Positions 7,258-15,311 of a stretch of 19,318 nucleotides of DNA are shown piece by piece. Position numbers and translations under genes: made by a program. The notes under the pieces are model-generated. The model ran no database searches, was not told the origin of the DNA, and saw only the letters and a program-made list of their open reading frames with translations. Position 1 is the first letter of the stretch; each line of letters opens with the position of its first letter. Source of the DNA: Clostridiales bacterium UBA7568 (GTDB lineage: Bacteria; Bacillota; Clostridia; Oscillospirales; CAG-272); assembly GCA_002479075.1 (NCBI GenBank), contig DLLG01000004.1:97610-116927 (forward strand), read 5' to 3'.

Positions 7258-8085
7258 ATGAACGACGCTCTCTCCGGAATATTTCTTTCCGAAAAAATCG
7301 AATGCTTCGCTCCGCTTCCGATTGAAAAATGTAAGCTACGCCGCCCGGATATTCTTTTGAGAGCCGGTCTTCCGGCTGAACAAGCAAAAACGGCGATAAT
7401 GTTTCTCATCCCGTATTACGTCGGCGATGGAGAGGGGAACGTCTCTCTTTATGCCCGCCCGATGGATTATCATTATTATTGCGATGAGCTTTTCCCGCGG
7501 CTTTGCGGAAAGCTCTGCGAAAAGTTCGGCGGGAGGTTTGTCGGCTTTTCGGACAAGTCCCCGATTGAAGAGGCGGACGCCGCCTGTCGGGCAGGGCTCG
7601 GAATCATCGGCGATAGCTACGTTATCATAAACAAAAAATACGGCTCATTTGTTTTCCTTGCCGAGATTTTTACGGACAATGCGCCGGAGGTCTTCGGCTG
7701 CGCCCCGCAGGGCGATTTCCCGCTCTCGTACTGTCCGCATTGCGGGGCGTGCAGGAGTGCCTGCCCGATGACGGAAAGCGGAATGGACTGCCTTTCCGCG
7801 GTCACGCAGAAGAAAGGAGAGCTTTCGGAGAGCGAGAGGGCTTATATAAAGAAACACGGCAGCGTATGGGGCTGCGACATCTGCCAGCTCGCCTGTCCGC
7901 TTGTGAAAAAGGCGATTGAAAGCGGCGCGGAAACGCCGATTGAATTTTTCAGAGAGAACAGAATAAAAAATCTGACCGCCGAAACGCTCTCCGGTATGAC
8001 GGATGAGGAATTCAGAAAACGAGCCTTTTCCTGGCGGGGAAAGGCGACGCTCGAAAGAAACATAGAGCTTCTTTCCGGGGATTAA
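7258..8085 (+). CDS. queG: QueG-like epoxyqueuosine reductase (short form)
   Basis: This 275-aa protein has two [4Fe-4S] cluster motifs: CPHCGACRSAC (Cys159, 162, 165, 169) with a later Cys178, and CDICQLAC (Cys206, 209, 213) followed by Pro. Upstream are the family's YARPMDYHYY segment, an Asp (Asp99) before the RAGLGIIG turn (111-118), and KYGSFVFLAEI. These match QueG, the cobalamin-dependent enzyme that reduces epoxyqueuosine to queuosine in tRNA. The protein ends soon after the second cluster and lacks the C-terminal HEAT-type extension of longer QueG proteins, which contacts tRNA. It may still act on tRNA, or be a related reductase with another substrate. The start is an ATG with AAGGA about 10 nt upstream. 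It is the first gene of the rightward operon and no other queuosine gene is in the window. Fe-S family is sure, substrate less so. Confidence 0.75.
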   Translation: MNDALSGIFLSEKIECFAPLPIEKCKLRRPDILLRAGLPAEQAKTAIMFLIPYYVGDGEGNVSLYARPMDYHYYCDELFPRLCGKLCEKFGGRFVGFSDKSPIEEADAACRAGLGIIGDSYVIINKKYGSFVFLAEIFTDNAPEVFGCAPQGDFPLSYCPHCGACRSACPMTESGMDCLSAVTQKKGELSESERAYIKKHGSVWGCDICQLACPLVKKAIESGAETPIEFFRENRIKNLTAETLSGMTDEEFRKRAFSWRGKATLERNIELLSGD

Positions 8086-8089
8086 AAAG

Positions 8090-8127
8090 CCGCATTTTGC
8101 GGATAATATCTCCCATAGGGGGATATT
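8090..8127 (+). promoter_or_regulatory. tandem hairpins, the second occluding a ribosome binding site
   Basis: A small hairpin CCGCA, TTT, TGCGG (8090-8102) is followed by a 10-bp hairpin, AATATCTCCC (8105-8114), loop ATA, GGGGGATATT (8118-8127), with one G-T pair. The G-rich strand is the ribosome binding site for the GTG at 8132, so the folded form should hide it. A few T residues follow, so weak termination is the alternative reading. Confidence 0.5.
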
Positions 8128-8131
8128 TTGA

Positions 8132-8773
8132 GTGAATATCGATGAGCTGAAAAGAGAAAATCTTCGGCTGAAAGCCGAAAACAAATATTACAAGAAGAAA
8201 ATCGAAAATCTGACTGGGAAGAAAAGCGTGCCGAAGCGGGAGTTTCTCAAAAGAACGCTTGCGGAAAGGCACGAAAGCTATTCCGGCTATCTTAAAAGCA
8301 CAGCCGGGATGTCTGCCGCGGCAGACATAGCTTTCGGCGTTTTTTACGCATTGAGGAGGTTTTTCCTTGCATCGACCGTTGTCAAGGTCATAAGGCTGGT
8401 TATAATGCTTTTGCAGAGCGGAGCGACTGCCGCAGCGGCTGTTATAATTGCGGCGGTTGCCCTGCCTGCGGCGGTGCTTATGTCATTGGCGGGAGCAGCT
8501 GTTGCGCTGGTTTCAAGGAAAAGCTGCGAGAGACGACTCTCCGGGCTTACGGGGACGGTATATATAGTCTTCGGCGACGTCGCCGGCTGTTATGCGGAGG
8601 AACTCTCTGAAAAGGGAACTCTGCTCTGCGTGACAAGCTCAATTTTCCGCTCCGGATTTTTGAGCGCGTCAAAGCCGAGAGACGGAAAAACATATATCCA
8701 TATCAGCTTCGTTTTCTCGCTTGTCAGAACGCTGAAGAAAAACGAAAGCATAAAAATCATTGAAATTTTCTGA
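8132..8773 (+). CDS. unknown coiled-coil and membrane protein
   Basis: I do not recognise this 213-aa protein. Residues ~3-28 are charged and heptad-like (ELKRENLRLKAENKYYKKK), suggesting a short coiled coil. A long Ala/Val/Leu-rich hydrophobic stretch (about 82-128, starting near VVKVIRLVIMLL) could make two membrane helices as a hairpin. The C-terminal ~80 residues are mixed, with two Cys (153, 166) and a short hydrophobic piece (SFVFSLV), and could be a small folded domain. The start is the GTG at 8132, with GGGGGA 8 nt upstream inside a hairpin. It lies 46 nt after queG and its end runs into addB, so it is an internal operon gene. Codon use looks like its neighbours. Function is unknown. 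Confidence 0.75.
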   Translation: MNIDELKRENLRLKAENKYYKKKIENLTGKKSVPKREFLKRTLAERHESYSGYLKSTAGMSAAADIAFGVFYALRRFFLASTVVKVIRLVIMLLQSGATAAAAVIIAAVALPAAVLMSLAGAAVALVSRKSCERRLSGLTGTVYIVFGDVAGCYAEELSEKGTLLCVTSSIFRSGFLSASKPRDGKTYIHISFVFSLVRTLKKNESIKIIEIF

Positions 8774-11700
8774 GGGGGAGGTGCCTGAGACGGTACATTT
8801 CATATACGGAAGGACTGCTTCCGGCAAGAGCGACCTTCTCTATGCAAAGGCGAGCGAATCCGCAAAGGAAAGACACGTTTATATAATAGTGCCGGACAGG
8901 GAAGCCGTTGCTGCGGAGAGAAAATGCGCAGAGCTTGATGGCGGAGAGAATATAGACGTTGTTACGTTTTCCCGCCTTATAAACTATATATTCCGCAAAA
9001 GAGGCGGCATATGCGAGAGCTATATCGGCAAGGGCGCAAGAAAGATAATAATGTACGGCGTTCTTTGCGACCTTTCGGAGGAGCTTGAGTGCTTCGGGAA
9101 AATATCTCCCTCTGATCTGGCAACGGTTGCAAAGCTCACCTCGGAAAGATCAGAGCTTTATAAAAACATAATAACTCCGGAGGAGCTTGCTTTTGCCTCC
9201 GACGCACTTTCCGAAAATCCGAAGCTCGGAGCAAAGCTCTCGGACCTTGCAAAGATATTTTCCGCATACGACGGAGAGGTGGCGAAAAAGTGGCGCGAGC
9301 CGGACGGGGCAATATCGCGAGCCTGCGAGCTCTGCGGCGACTTTTTTGAGGGAACTGACGTTTTTATAGATTCCTTCATCAGCTTTACAAAGCAACAGTA
9401 CAGGATGCTCGGAAAGATATTTGCGGGCGCAAACGATACATATATATCCCTCGGCTACGTTCCGGACGAAGACAGGGACAGCACGGCGTTCGTTTCGCTT
9501 GCCGAAACGGACAAAAGACTTCATACGGAAATAAAGAAAGCGGGGGCGAAGATGTCCGAGCCGACAGTCCTCTCCCGCAGGGTAAGATACAAAAACAAAG
9601 AGCTTGAGTTTCTGGCAATAAATCTTTTTTCGATACATAATTACGAGAAAACATACTCCGGAGGGACGGATAACGTTGTAATTGCGGAATGCCGGAACAA
9701 ATATGAGGAGGCGGAGATTGTCTCTGTCGATATTGCAAAACGGGTAAGAGAAGGTTACAGGTACAGAGACATTGCAATAATTGCCCGCGATACGGAGACT
9801 TATGCGGGAATAATCGATGCGGAGCTGGAGAAGGCGGACATCCCTTATTACATCTCGCACAGGACGGATATAGACGAAAGGGGAATCGTCAAATTCATTT
9901 ATTCCGCATACGCCTGCATAAGCAGGGGATTTAGGCGGAAGGACATAATCGAATATATAAAAACAGACTACGCAGGCATATCCGGCGACGAATGTGATCT
10001 GCTTGAAAACTATATCATTAAATGGAAGTTGCAGGGGAAAAGATTCGTCTCGGACGAGGTGTGGTCGTATCCTTTGCGTGGCTATGAAGACAGGGAGCGC
10101 GAAGGCGACGGACAGACGCTTTCCCTTTTGAATGAGCTGAGAGAAAAGGTCAAAGCACCGCTTCTGAGATTTGCGGGCGTTGTCGGAAATTGCAGAACAG
10201 TCCGCGAGCACGCGACAGCGCTTTACGATTTTCTCCTGGCTATGAAGATTCCGCAGAGGCTGAAAACCGATGCGGAGCACGCAAAGTCTATGGGCGACGG
10301 AAAGGGCGCTGAGGAATACAGCCAGCTCTGGAAGGTGCTTATGGACACGCTGGATCAGGCGGTCGGCAGTGCGGGCGAGAAGAGCGTCAATTCCGAGGGC
10401 TTTGTCAGAATTCTGAAGCTCGCCTTTTCGGAGACGGACATCGGCTCGATACCGACATCAGTTGACGAAGTGCTCATCGGCGGGGCGGCAAACACGCATA
10501 CCGAGGCGAAAATTGTTTATATTCTCGGCGCAGGTGACGGTGTTTTCCCGAAGCGCATATCCGAGGAGGGGCTGTTTTCCGAATATGAAAAGGAGCTTCT
10601 CCGCAAAAACGGGGTTGAGTTTTCGTCGGGACTGGAAAAATCCGTTTCAGACGAGAATTACTATTTCTATCAGACTGTCTGCGCGCCCTCCGAAAAGCTG
10701 TTTATAACATATACATCGGACGGAAAAGCAGACGGCTCTGCGGCTTTGCGCCAGATCAGGCGGCTTTTGCCGGACGTAGCGACGATAAAATTCAAAGAAA
10801 TTCCGAAAAAAGACCTCATATACAGTGAGGATGCGGCGCTTGAATATGCTCTCTCAGAGGACGACGGCATTGCCCTTGCGATGAGAGAATATCTCTCGTC
10901 CGCAGGCTATTCGGAAAGGCTCTCCTCCGCCTCCGAGCCGCTTTCCGCTTCTGCCTGCAGGCTGGAGAAAGAAACGGCCGGAATGCTGTTCGGCAGGCGT
11001 CTGCACACGGGCTATTCAAGACTTGAAAGCTATATTGAATGTCATTTCAGATATTTCTGCGATTACGAGCTCGACATCTCAGATGACGAAGCGGCGGATT
11101 TTTCGGCTGTCAACATCGGAAACTTTATGCACGCGGCAATCGAAGCGGCAGGAAGGCGTATCGCGGAGATGCCCGCTTCCGAAGACGGCGCGGGCGAAGC
11201 CGAAAAAGCCGAAATATACAAAGCTATGAAGATCGCAACGGATAAATACATCTCCGCCGTTACGGGAAGACCTGAGGGAGAGCTTTCTCCGAGGCTCCGC
11301 CATATAACGAATCATCTTTTTATAAAGGCTAAGGCGTTTGCGGACAGGCTCTGCGACGAATTTCTGACAGGCGGATGCAGGTTCAGACCGGCGGAATTCG
11401 AATTTCCCATAGGTGACGGAGAAAAGGTCCGTGCGATTGCCCTTGACGACGGGGAAAACTCTGTATCCCTTCGCGGCAGGGTCGATCGTATTGATACGTT
11501 TGAGGACGACGGCAAGCTCTGGCTGCGGGTTATAGATTATAAAAAGAGCGGAAAGAAATTTGAGCTTTCGAAAATAGAAAAAGGGCTTGATATGCAAATG
11601 CTCCTTTACCTTTTTTCGCTTTGCGAGGAGGGAAAGCCGTATTTCGGGAAAGAAGTGTTGCCGGCGGGCGTGTTGTATGTCGAAAGCGGAGCGGATGCGA

Positions 11701-12077
11701 AAAAGATCAGGCTCGGCGAAAAAGAGGCAGACAGGCTTTCCGTTTCCGGAATAGTGACGGCGGCGGGCGACGACAGGCTTGAGCTTGCCCGCGCTATGGA
11801 GCCGGATCTCGGCGGCAGGTACCTGCCGTTCGGGAAGAGCAGCAGAAAGCTTGAGGACAAGCTGCTCTCCGAGGAGGCTCTTGACGCTCTGAAGACGGAC
11901 ATAAAAAAGACCGTGCTCGGCTGCGCCACGGAGATGAAAAGCGGCGCGGCACAGGCAGCCCCCGTTGACTGCAAGGGAGTTGACGCCTGCAAATACTGCA
12001 AGATTAAGCCGATATGCAGAATAATCAAAACAAAAAGCGAGGATGACGAAGATGAAGATACCGGAGAGTATACTTAA
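8760..12077 (+). CDS. addB: AddB, ATP-dependent helicase-nuclease subunit B
   Basis: AddB is the second subunit of the AddAB (RexAB) double-strand-break resection complex, the Firmicutes counterpart of RecBCD. The protein is ~1105 aa, near family length. It opens with the Walker A FIYGRTASGKS (residues 14-24) and VYIIVPDREA, and carries a degenerate helicase-like core. The C-terminal RecB-family nuclease has His791, Asp909 (GRVDRID), Asp926-Tyr-Lys928 (IDYKK) and Gln946. The Fe-S staple is complete: Cys761, then Cys1077, Cys1080 and Cys1086 with the same spacing as in Bacillus AddB. The frame can begin at the TTG at 8760 (used here, no clear ribosome site) or the GTG at 8781, which sits almost on a GGGGGAG; the latter yields an AddB-like N-terminus. 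The end overlaps the next gene by 26 nt. The usual neighbour addA is not in this window. Confidence 0.92.
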   Translation: MKFSEGEVPETVHFIYGRTASGKSDLLYAKASESAKERHVYIIVPDREAVAAERKCAELDGGENIDVVTFSRLINYIFRKRGGICESYIGKGARKIIMYGVLCDLSEELECFGKISPSDLATVAKLTSERSELYKNIITPEELAFASDALSENPKLGAKLSDLAKIFSAYDGEVAKKWREPDGAISRACELCGDFFEGTDVFIDSFISFTKQQYRMLGKIFAGANDTYISLGYVPDEDRDSTAFVSLAETDKRLHTEIKKAGAKMSEPTVLSRRVRYKNKELEFLAINLFSIHNYEKTYSGGTDNVVIAECRNKYEEAEIVSVDIAKRVREGYRYRDIAIIARDTETYAGIIDAELEKADIPYYISHRTDIDERGIVKFIYSAYACISRGFRRKDIIEYIKTDYAGISGDECDLLENYIIKWKLQGKRFVSDEVWSYPLRGYEDREREGDGQTLSLLNELREKVKAPLLRFAGVVGNCRTVREHATALYDFLLAMKIPQRLKTDAEHAKSMGDGKGAEEYSQLWKVLMDTLDQAVGSAGEKSVNSEGFVRILKLAFSETDIGSIPTSVDEVLIGGAANTHTEAKIVYILGAGDGVFPKRISEEGLFSEYEKELLRKNGVEFSSGLEKSVSDENYYFYQTVCAPSEKLFITYTSDGKADGSAALRQIRRLLPDVATIKFKEIPKKDLIYSEDAALEYALSEDDGIALAMREYLSSAGYSERLSSASEPLSASACRLEKETAGMLFGRRLHTGYSRLESYIECHFRYFCDYELDISDDEAADFSAVNIGNFMHAAIEAAGRRIAEMPASEDGAGEAEKAEIYKAMKIATDKYISAVTGRPEGELSPRLRHITNHLFIKAKAFADRLCDEFLTGGCRFRPAEFEFPIGDGEKVRAIALDDGENSVSLRGRVDRIDTFEDDGKLWLRVIDYKKSGKKFELSKIEKGLDMQMLLYLFSLCEEGKPYFGKEVLPAGVLYVESGADAKKIRLGEKEADRLSVSGIVTAAGDDRLELARAMEPDLGGRYLPFGKSSRKLEDKLLSEEALDALKTDIKKTVLGCATEMKSGAAQAAPVDCKGVDACKYCKIKPICRIIKTKSEDDEDEDTGEYT

Positions 12078-13899
12078 AAAAGTCCAGAAGCCCGCGCGAT
12101 ATACGGGCGGCGAATGGGGACAGATCGTAAAGAAAAAGGAGGGCCTTGACGCAAGGATTGTTTTTTGCTTCCCTGATATATACGAGATCGGAATGTCGAA
12201 TCTCGGTATGAGAATACTTTACGATATTTACAATAAGCACGAAAACATCGCCTGCGAGAGGTGCTTTGCGCCTTGGGAGGATATGGAGCAGCAGCTCCGC
12301 GAGCACGATATTCCCCTCTGCTCTCTCGAATCCTCCGATCCGCTCTGCGAATTCGATATGGTCGCTTTTTCGATACAGTACGAGCTTTGCTATACGACTC
12401 TTGTAAATATGCTTGAGCTCGGCAAGGTCAGGCTCCTCGCAAGCGAAAGGGGAGACTGCGACCCGCTCGTCATCTGCGGGGGACCCTGCGCCTATAACGG
12501 CGAGCCCCTTGCGGACTTTGTCGACCTTTTCATAATCGGCGAGGGGGAAGAGGTCAACATCGAGCTTACGGAACTTTATATCGAGCATAAAAAAGCCGGC
12601 TACTCAAAGGAAAAATTCCTGAGGGAAGCCTCGCATATCAAGGGAATATATGTCCCCTCGCTCTATGACGTCGATTACAACGCCGACGGAACCATAAGCC
12701 GTTTCGAACCGAAATATCCGGATGTACCGGAAAAGGTACAGAAGAGAATAATTGAGGATATGGACAGGGCGCCGTATCCGGAAAAATTCATCGTGCCGTT
12801 TATTCAGACGGTTCAGGACAGAATCACCCTTGAGGTTTACAGGGGCTGTATAAGAGGTTGCCGCTTCTGCCAGGCGGGGGCTGTGTTCCGCCCTGTCAGG
12901 GAAAAGTCGCCGGAGGTGCTTTGCGAGCAGGCGAGAAAACTGGCGGACAACACCGGTTACGGGGAGATGACTCTTTCCTCGCTTTCTATAAGCGACTATT
13001 CCTGTATCTCTCAGCTGACCGATATGCTCCTTGAATGGACGAACGACAGAAAGATATCCCTTTCGCTTCCGTCGCTCCGTGTCGACAGCTTCACAAAGGA
13101 GCTTATGGATAAAATTTCAACCGTCCGCACGGGTACTCTGACCTTTGCTCCCGAAGCGGGGACGCAGCGCCTGCGCGACGTTATAAACAAGAACGTAATG
13201 GAAAAAGACCTTTTCAGAGCGTGCAGAGTGGCGTTTGAGGGCGGAAAGTCGCAGGTCAAGCTGTATTTTATGCAGGGCTTGCCGACCGAAACCGACGCAG
13301 ACCTTGACGGTATCGCAAAGCTGGCAAAGGACGTTATCGAAGAATATTATGCAACCCCCGGCAGGCCACGCAAGGCTCCACAGGTGACAATTTCCGCCGC
13401 CTGCTTCATTCCGAAGCCTTTCACGGCGTTCCAATGGGAGCCGCAATGTGCATTTGATGAGCTTCTCCGCAAACAGCAGTATCTGAAAGAGCAGATAACG
13501 GACAGAAAAATCAGATATAATTATCACGACGCCTCCGTCAGCCGCATCGAGGCGGTGTTTGCAAGAGGAGACAGGCGTCTCGGCAAGGCTGTTATGGAAG
13601 CGCACAGGCGCGGAATGAAGCTGGACAGCTGGGAGGAATACTTCAGCTATGACAAATGGATTTCCGTCTTTGAGGATACGGGCATCGACCCCGATTTCTA
13701 TGCAAACAGAGAACGCGCGGAGGACGAGATTCTTCCCTGGGACATAATCGATATAGGAATGACGAAGGAATTCTTCCTGCGCGAAAGACACAAGGCTTTT
13801 GAAGAAAAAACGACGCCGAACTGCAAGCAGGCTTGCTCCGGCTGCGGCGCAAATAAACTCGGAGGTGAGAGATTGTGGTGTCCGAAGTTAAAAAAATAA
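12052..13899 (+). CDS. TIGR03960 family B12-binding-type radical SAM protein
   Basis: This 615-aa protein begins with a cobalamin-binding-like Rossmann region (about 25-190, including FPDIYEIGMSNLGMRILYDI and ICGGPCAYNGEPLADFVD). The radical SAM core follows, with CIRGCRFC (Cys266, Cys270, Cys273) binding the 4Fe-4S cluster that cleaves SAM. A Cys-rich tail (CKQACSGCG and a last Cys near LWC) is typical of the TIGR03960 family. The substrate is not known to me; family members are usually next to, or fused with, a TIGR03936 protein, as here, and often near the ribonuclease G/L21 genes, which are not here. The ATG at 12052 has GCGAGG 9 nt upstream; the ATG at 12043 directly abuts that site and is less likely. 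It overlaps addB at its start and the TIGR03936 gene by 25 nt at its end, implying coupled translation. Confidence 0.9.
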   Translation: MKIPESILKKVQKPARYTGGEWGQIVKKKEGLDARIVFCFPDIYEIGMSNLGMRILYDIYNKHENIACERCFAPWEDMEQQLREHDIPLCSLESSDPLCEFDMVAFSIQYELCYTTLVNMLELGKVRLLASERGDCDPLVICGGPCAYNGEPLADFVDLFIIGEGEEVNIELTELYIEHKKAGYSKEKFLREASHIKGIYVPSLYDVDYNADGTISRFEPKYPDVPEKVQKRIIEDMDRAPYPEKFIVPFIQTVQDRITLEVYRGCIRGCRFCQAGAVFRPVREKSPEVLCEQARKLADNTGYGEMTLSSLSISDYSCISQLTDMLLEWTNDRKISLSLPSLRVDSFTKELMDKISTVRTGTLTFAPEAGTQRLRDVINKNVMEKDLFRACRVAFEGGKSQVKLYFMQGLPTETDADLDGIAKLAKDVIEEYYATPGRPRKAPQVTISAACFIPKPFTAFQWEPQCAFDELLRKQQYLKEQITDRKIRYNYHDASVSRIEAVFARGDRRLGKAVMEAHRRGMKLDSWEEYFSYDKWISVFEDTGIDPDFYANRERAEDEILPWDIIDIGMTKEFFLRERHKAFEEKTTPNCKQACSGCGANKLGGERLWCPKLKK

Positions 13900-14543
13900 G
13901 AGTTGAATTTTCAAAAACGGGTGCGCTGAAGTATATATCGCACCTTGACCTGAACCGCACAATGCAGAACGTGTTCCTGCGTTCAAAACTGCCGATAGTA
14001 TATTCGCAGGGGTTCAATCCTCATCCGAAAACCGTGTTTTCTCCGCCGCTTTCCGTCGGCGTTTCGAGCGAATGTGAATTCATCGATTTCAAGATGACGG
14101 AGGACGTTCCGTATGACGTCATCTGCCAAAGGCTCAACGAATCGTTCCCCGAGGGGCTGCGTGCGCTTTCCGCATACGAGCCGGAGAGCAAGTTCTCCGA
14201 TATCGGCTGGGCGGATTATGAGATTGCCTTTGAAACGCCTTCGGCGACCGACCTTGAAGGCGAGGTCGGAGAGGCTCTCTCGGGTGATATAATAGTTGAA
14301 AAAACGGGCAAAGCCGGCACGTATGACTTCAATATCTCGCAGAATATGCGTCTGCTTTCCTGCAAGGCGGAAAACGGAATGCTGACATTGAGGGCAAAGC
14401 TCTCCTGCAAGGAGCTGACGTTTGTCGGACCGAATCTTCTTATAAAATATATAACGGAAAAGGTGCCTGCGCTTGCGGAGAGCGAGGTATTCATCTGTCG
14501 CAAGGCTGTGTATTTTGACGACGGCGAAACACTTTTCAGATAA
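13875..14543 (+). CDS. TIGR03936 family (DUF2344) protein
   Basis: This 222-aa protein starts with the family signature region: IRVEFSKTGALKYISHLDL, then MQNVFLRSKLPIVYSQGFNPHPK and FSPPLSVGVSSECEF. The family is the usual partner of the TIGR03960 radical SAM protein, sometimes as a fusion, and likely works with it on an RNA- or ribosome-related substrate; that last point is inference. The GTG at 13875 has GGAGGTGAG with about 9 nt from GGAGG to the start; a GTG at 13878 is an alternative. The overlap with the preceding gene is a coupled start. The length is normal and no key motif is broken. Confidence 0.88.
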   Translation: MVSEVKKIRVEFSKTGALKYISHLDLNRTMQNVFLRSKLPIVYSQGFNPHPKTVFSPPLSVGVSSECEFIDFKMTEDVPYDVICQRLNESFPEGLRALSAYEPESKFSDIGWADYEIAFETPSATDLEGEVGEALSGDIIVEKTGKAGTYDFNISQNMRLLSCKAENGMLTLRAKLSCKELTFVGPNLLIKYITEKVPALAESEVFICRKAVYFDDGETLFR

Positions 14544-14555
14544 GAGGGGAGAAAA

Positions 14556-15305
14556 ATGGAGGACAGCTATTCAATACTTGCGCGGCATTATGACAGCCTT
14601 ATGGCTGACACCGACTATGTTTCATATGCCGATTTTTATGAGAGAATAATTGAAAAATACGCTCTGTCCCTGCCGAAAAGACTGATTGACCTCGGTTGCG
14701 GAACGGGGAGCATTTCCGTGCTTCTGGCGGAAAGGGGCTGTGAAGTGACGGGGGTTGACATAAGCTGCGAAATGCTTTCCGCGGCGCTGAAAAAGGCTTC
14801 GGACAAGCACATAAGAATGCTTCTTTTGGAGCAGGATATGGCAAAGCTGGACTGTGGCGAAAACTATGGAGCGGCGATATGCAGCTTTGACGGCATAAAC
14901 TATCTGACGAAGAGAGAGGAGCTTTCCTCCTGCTTTGAGAGAGTTTCCGCGAGCCTTTGCGAGGGCGGAGTGTTTGTTTTTGATGTAAACAGCAAATATA
15001 AATACGAAAACATCATCGCCGATAACACCTTTATCTATGAAACGGACGGACTTTTCCTTTCGTGGCAGAATTACTATATGAAAGAGAAGGGCATATGCGA
15101 TTTTTACCTGACGTTTTTTGAAAAGCACGGCGAGAGATGGCAGAGGACGGACGAATATCAGAGACAGAGAATGTATAGCGAGAGAACGCTGAAAAATGCC
15201 CTTGAAAAAGCGGGGCTTGAGCTCTGCGAGACGGTCTCCGATGTTTCCGGCGCGCCTGTCACGGAGGCGAGCGAAAGAATTTTTTATGTTTGCAGAAAGA
15301 AGTGA
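14556..15305 (+). CDS. class I SAM-dependent methyltransferase
   Basis: This 249-aa Rossmann-fold methyltransferase has motif I at LIDLGCGTGSISVLL (about 43-57), the acidic ribose-binding residue in VTGVDIS (Asp68), and a motif IV-like stretch CSFDGINYL. The N-terminus (YDSLMADTDYVSYADFYERII) resembles a widespread group of uncharacterised bacterial methyltransferases of the Methyltransf_25 type. The ATG at 14556 has AGGGGA 5 nt upstream. It starts 12 nt after the TIGR03936 stop and ends 6 nt before hslO, so it is clearly an operon member. The substrate cannot be told from the sequence; context would allow a tRNA, protein or small-molecule target. Confidence 0.88.
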   Translation: MEDSYSILARHYDSLMADTDYVSYADFYERIIEKYALSLPKRLIDLGCGTGSISVLLAERGCEVTGVDISCEMLSAALKKASDKHIRMLLLEQDMAKLDCGENYGAAICSFDGINYLTKREELSSCFERVSASLCEGGVFVFDVNSKYKYENIIADNTFIYETDGLFLSWQNYYMKEKGICDFYLTFFEKHGERWQRTDEYQRQRMYSERTLKNALEKAGLELCETVSDVSGAPVTEASERIFYVCRKK

Positions 15306-15311
15306 AACAAT

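Noticed and set aside
9150..10280. A 376-codon open frame on the minus strand inside addB
   Set aside because: It lies wholly antisense to a well-supported gene, has no recognisable domain, no ribosome binding site I can see, and a composition typical of a shadow frame.
12025..13791. Minus-strand frames of 187 and 224 codons inside the radical SAM gene
   Set aside because: The radical SAM and B12-binding motifs fix the plus-strand frame; these are its complements.
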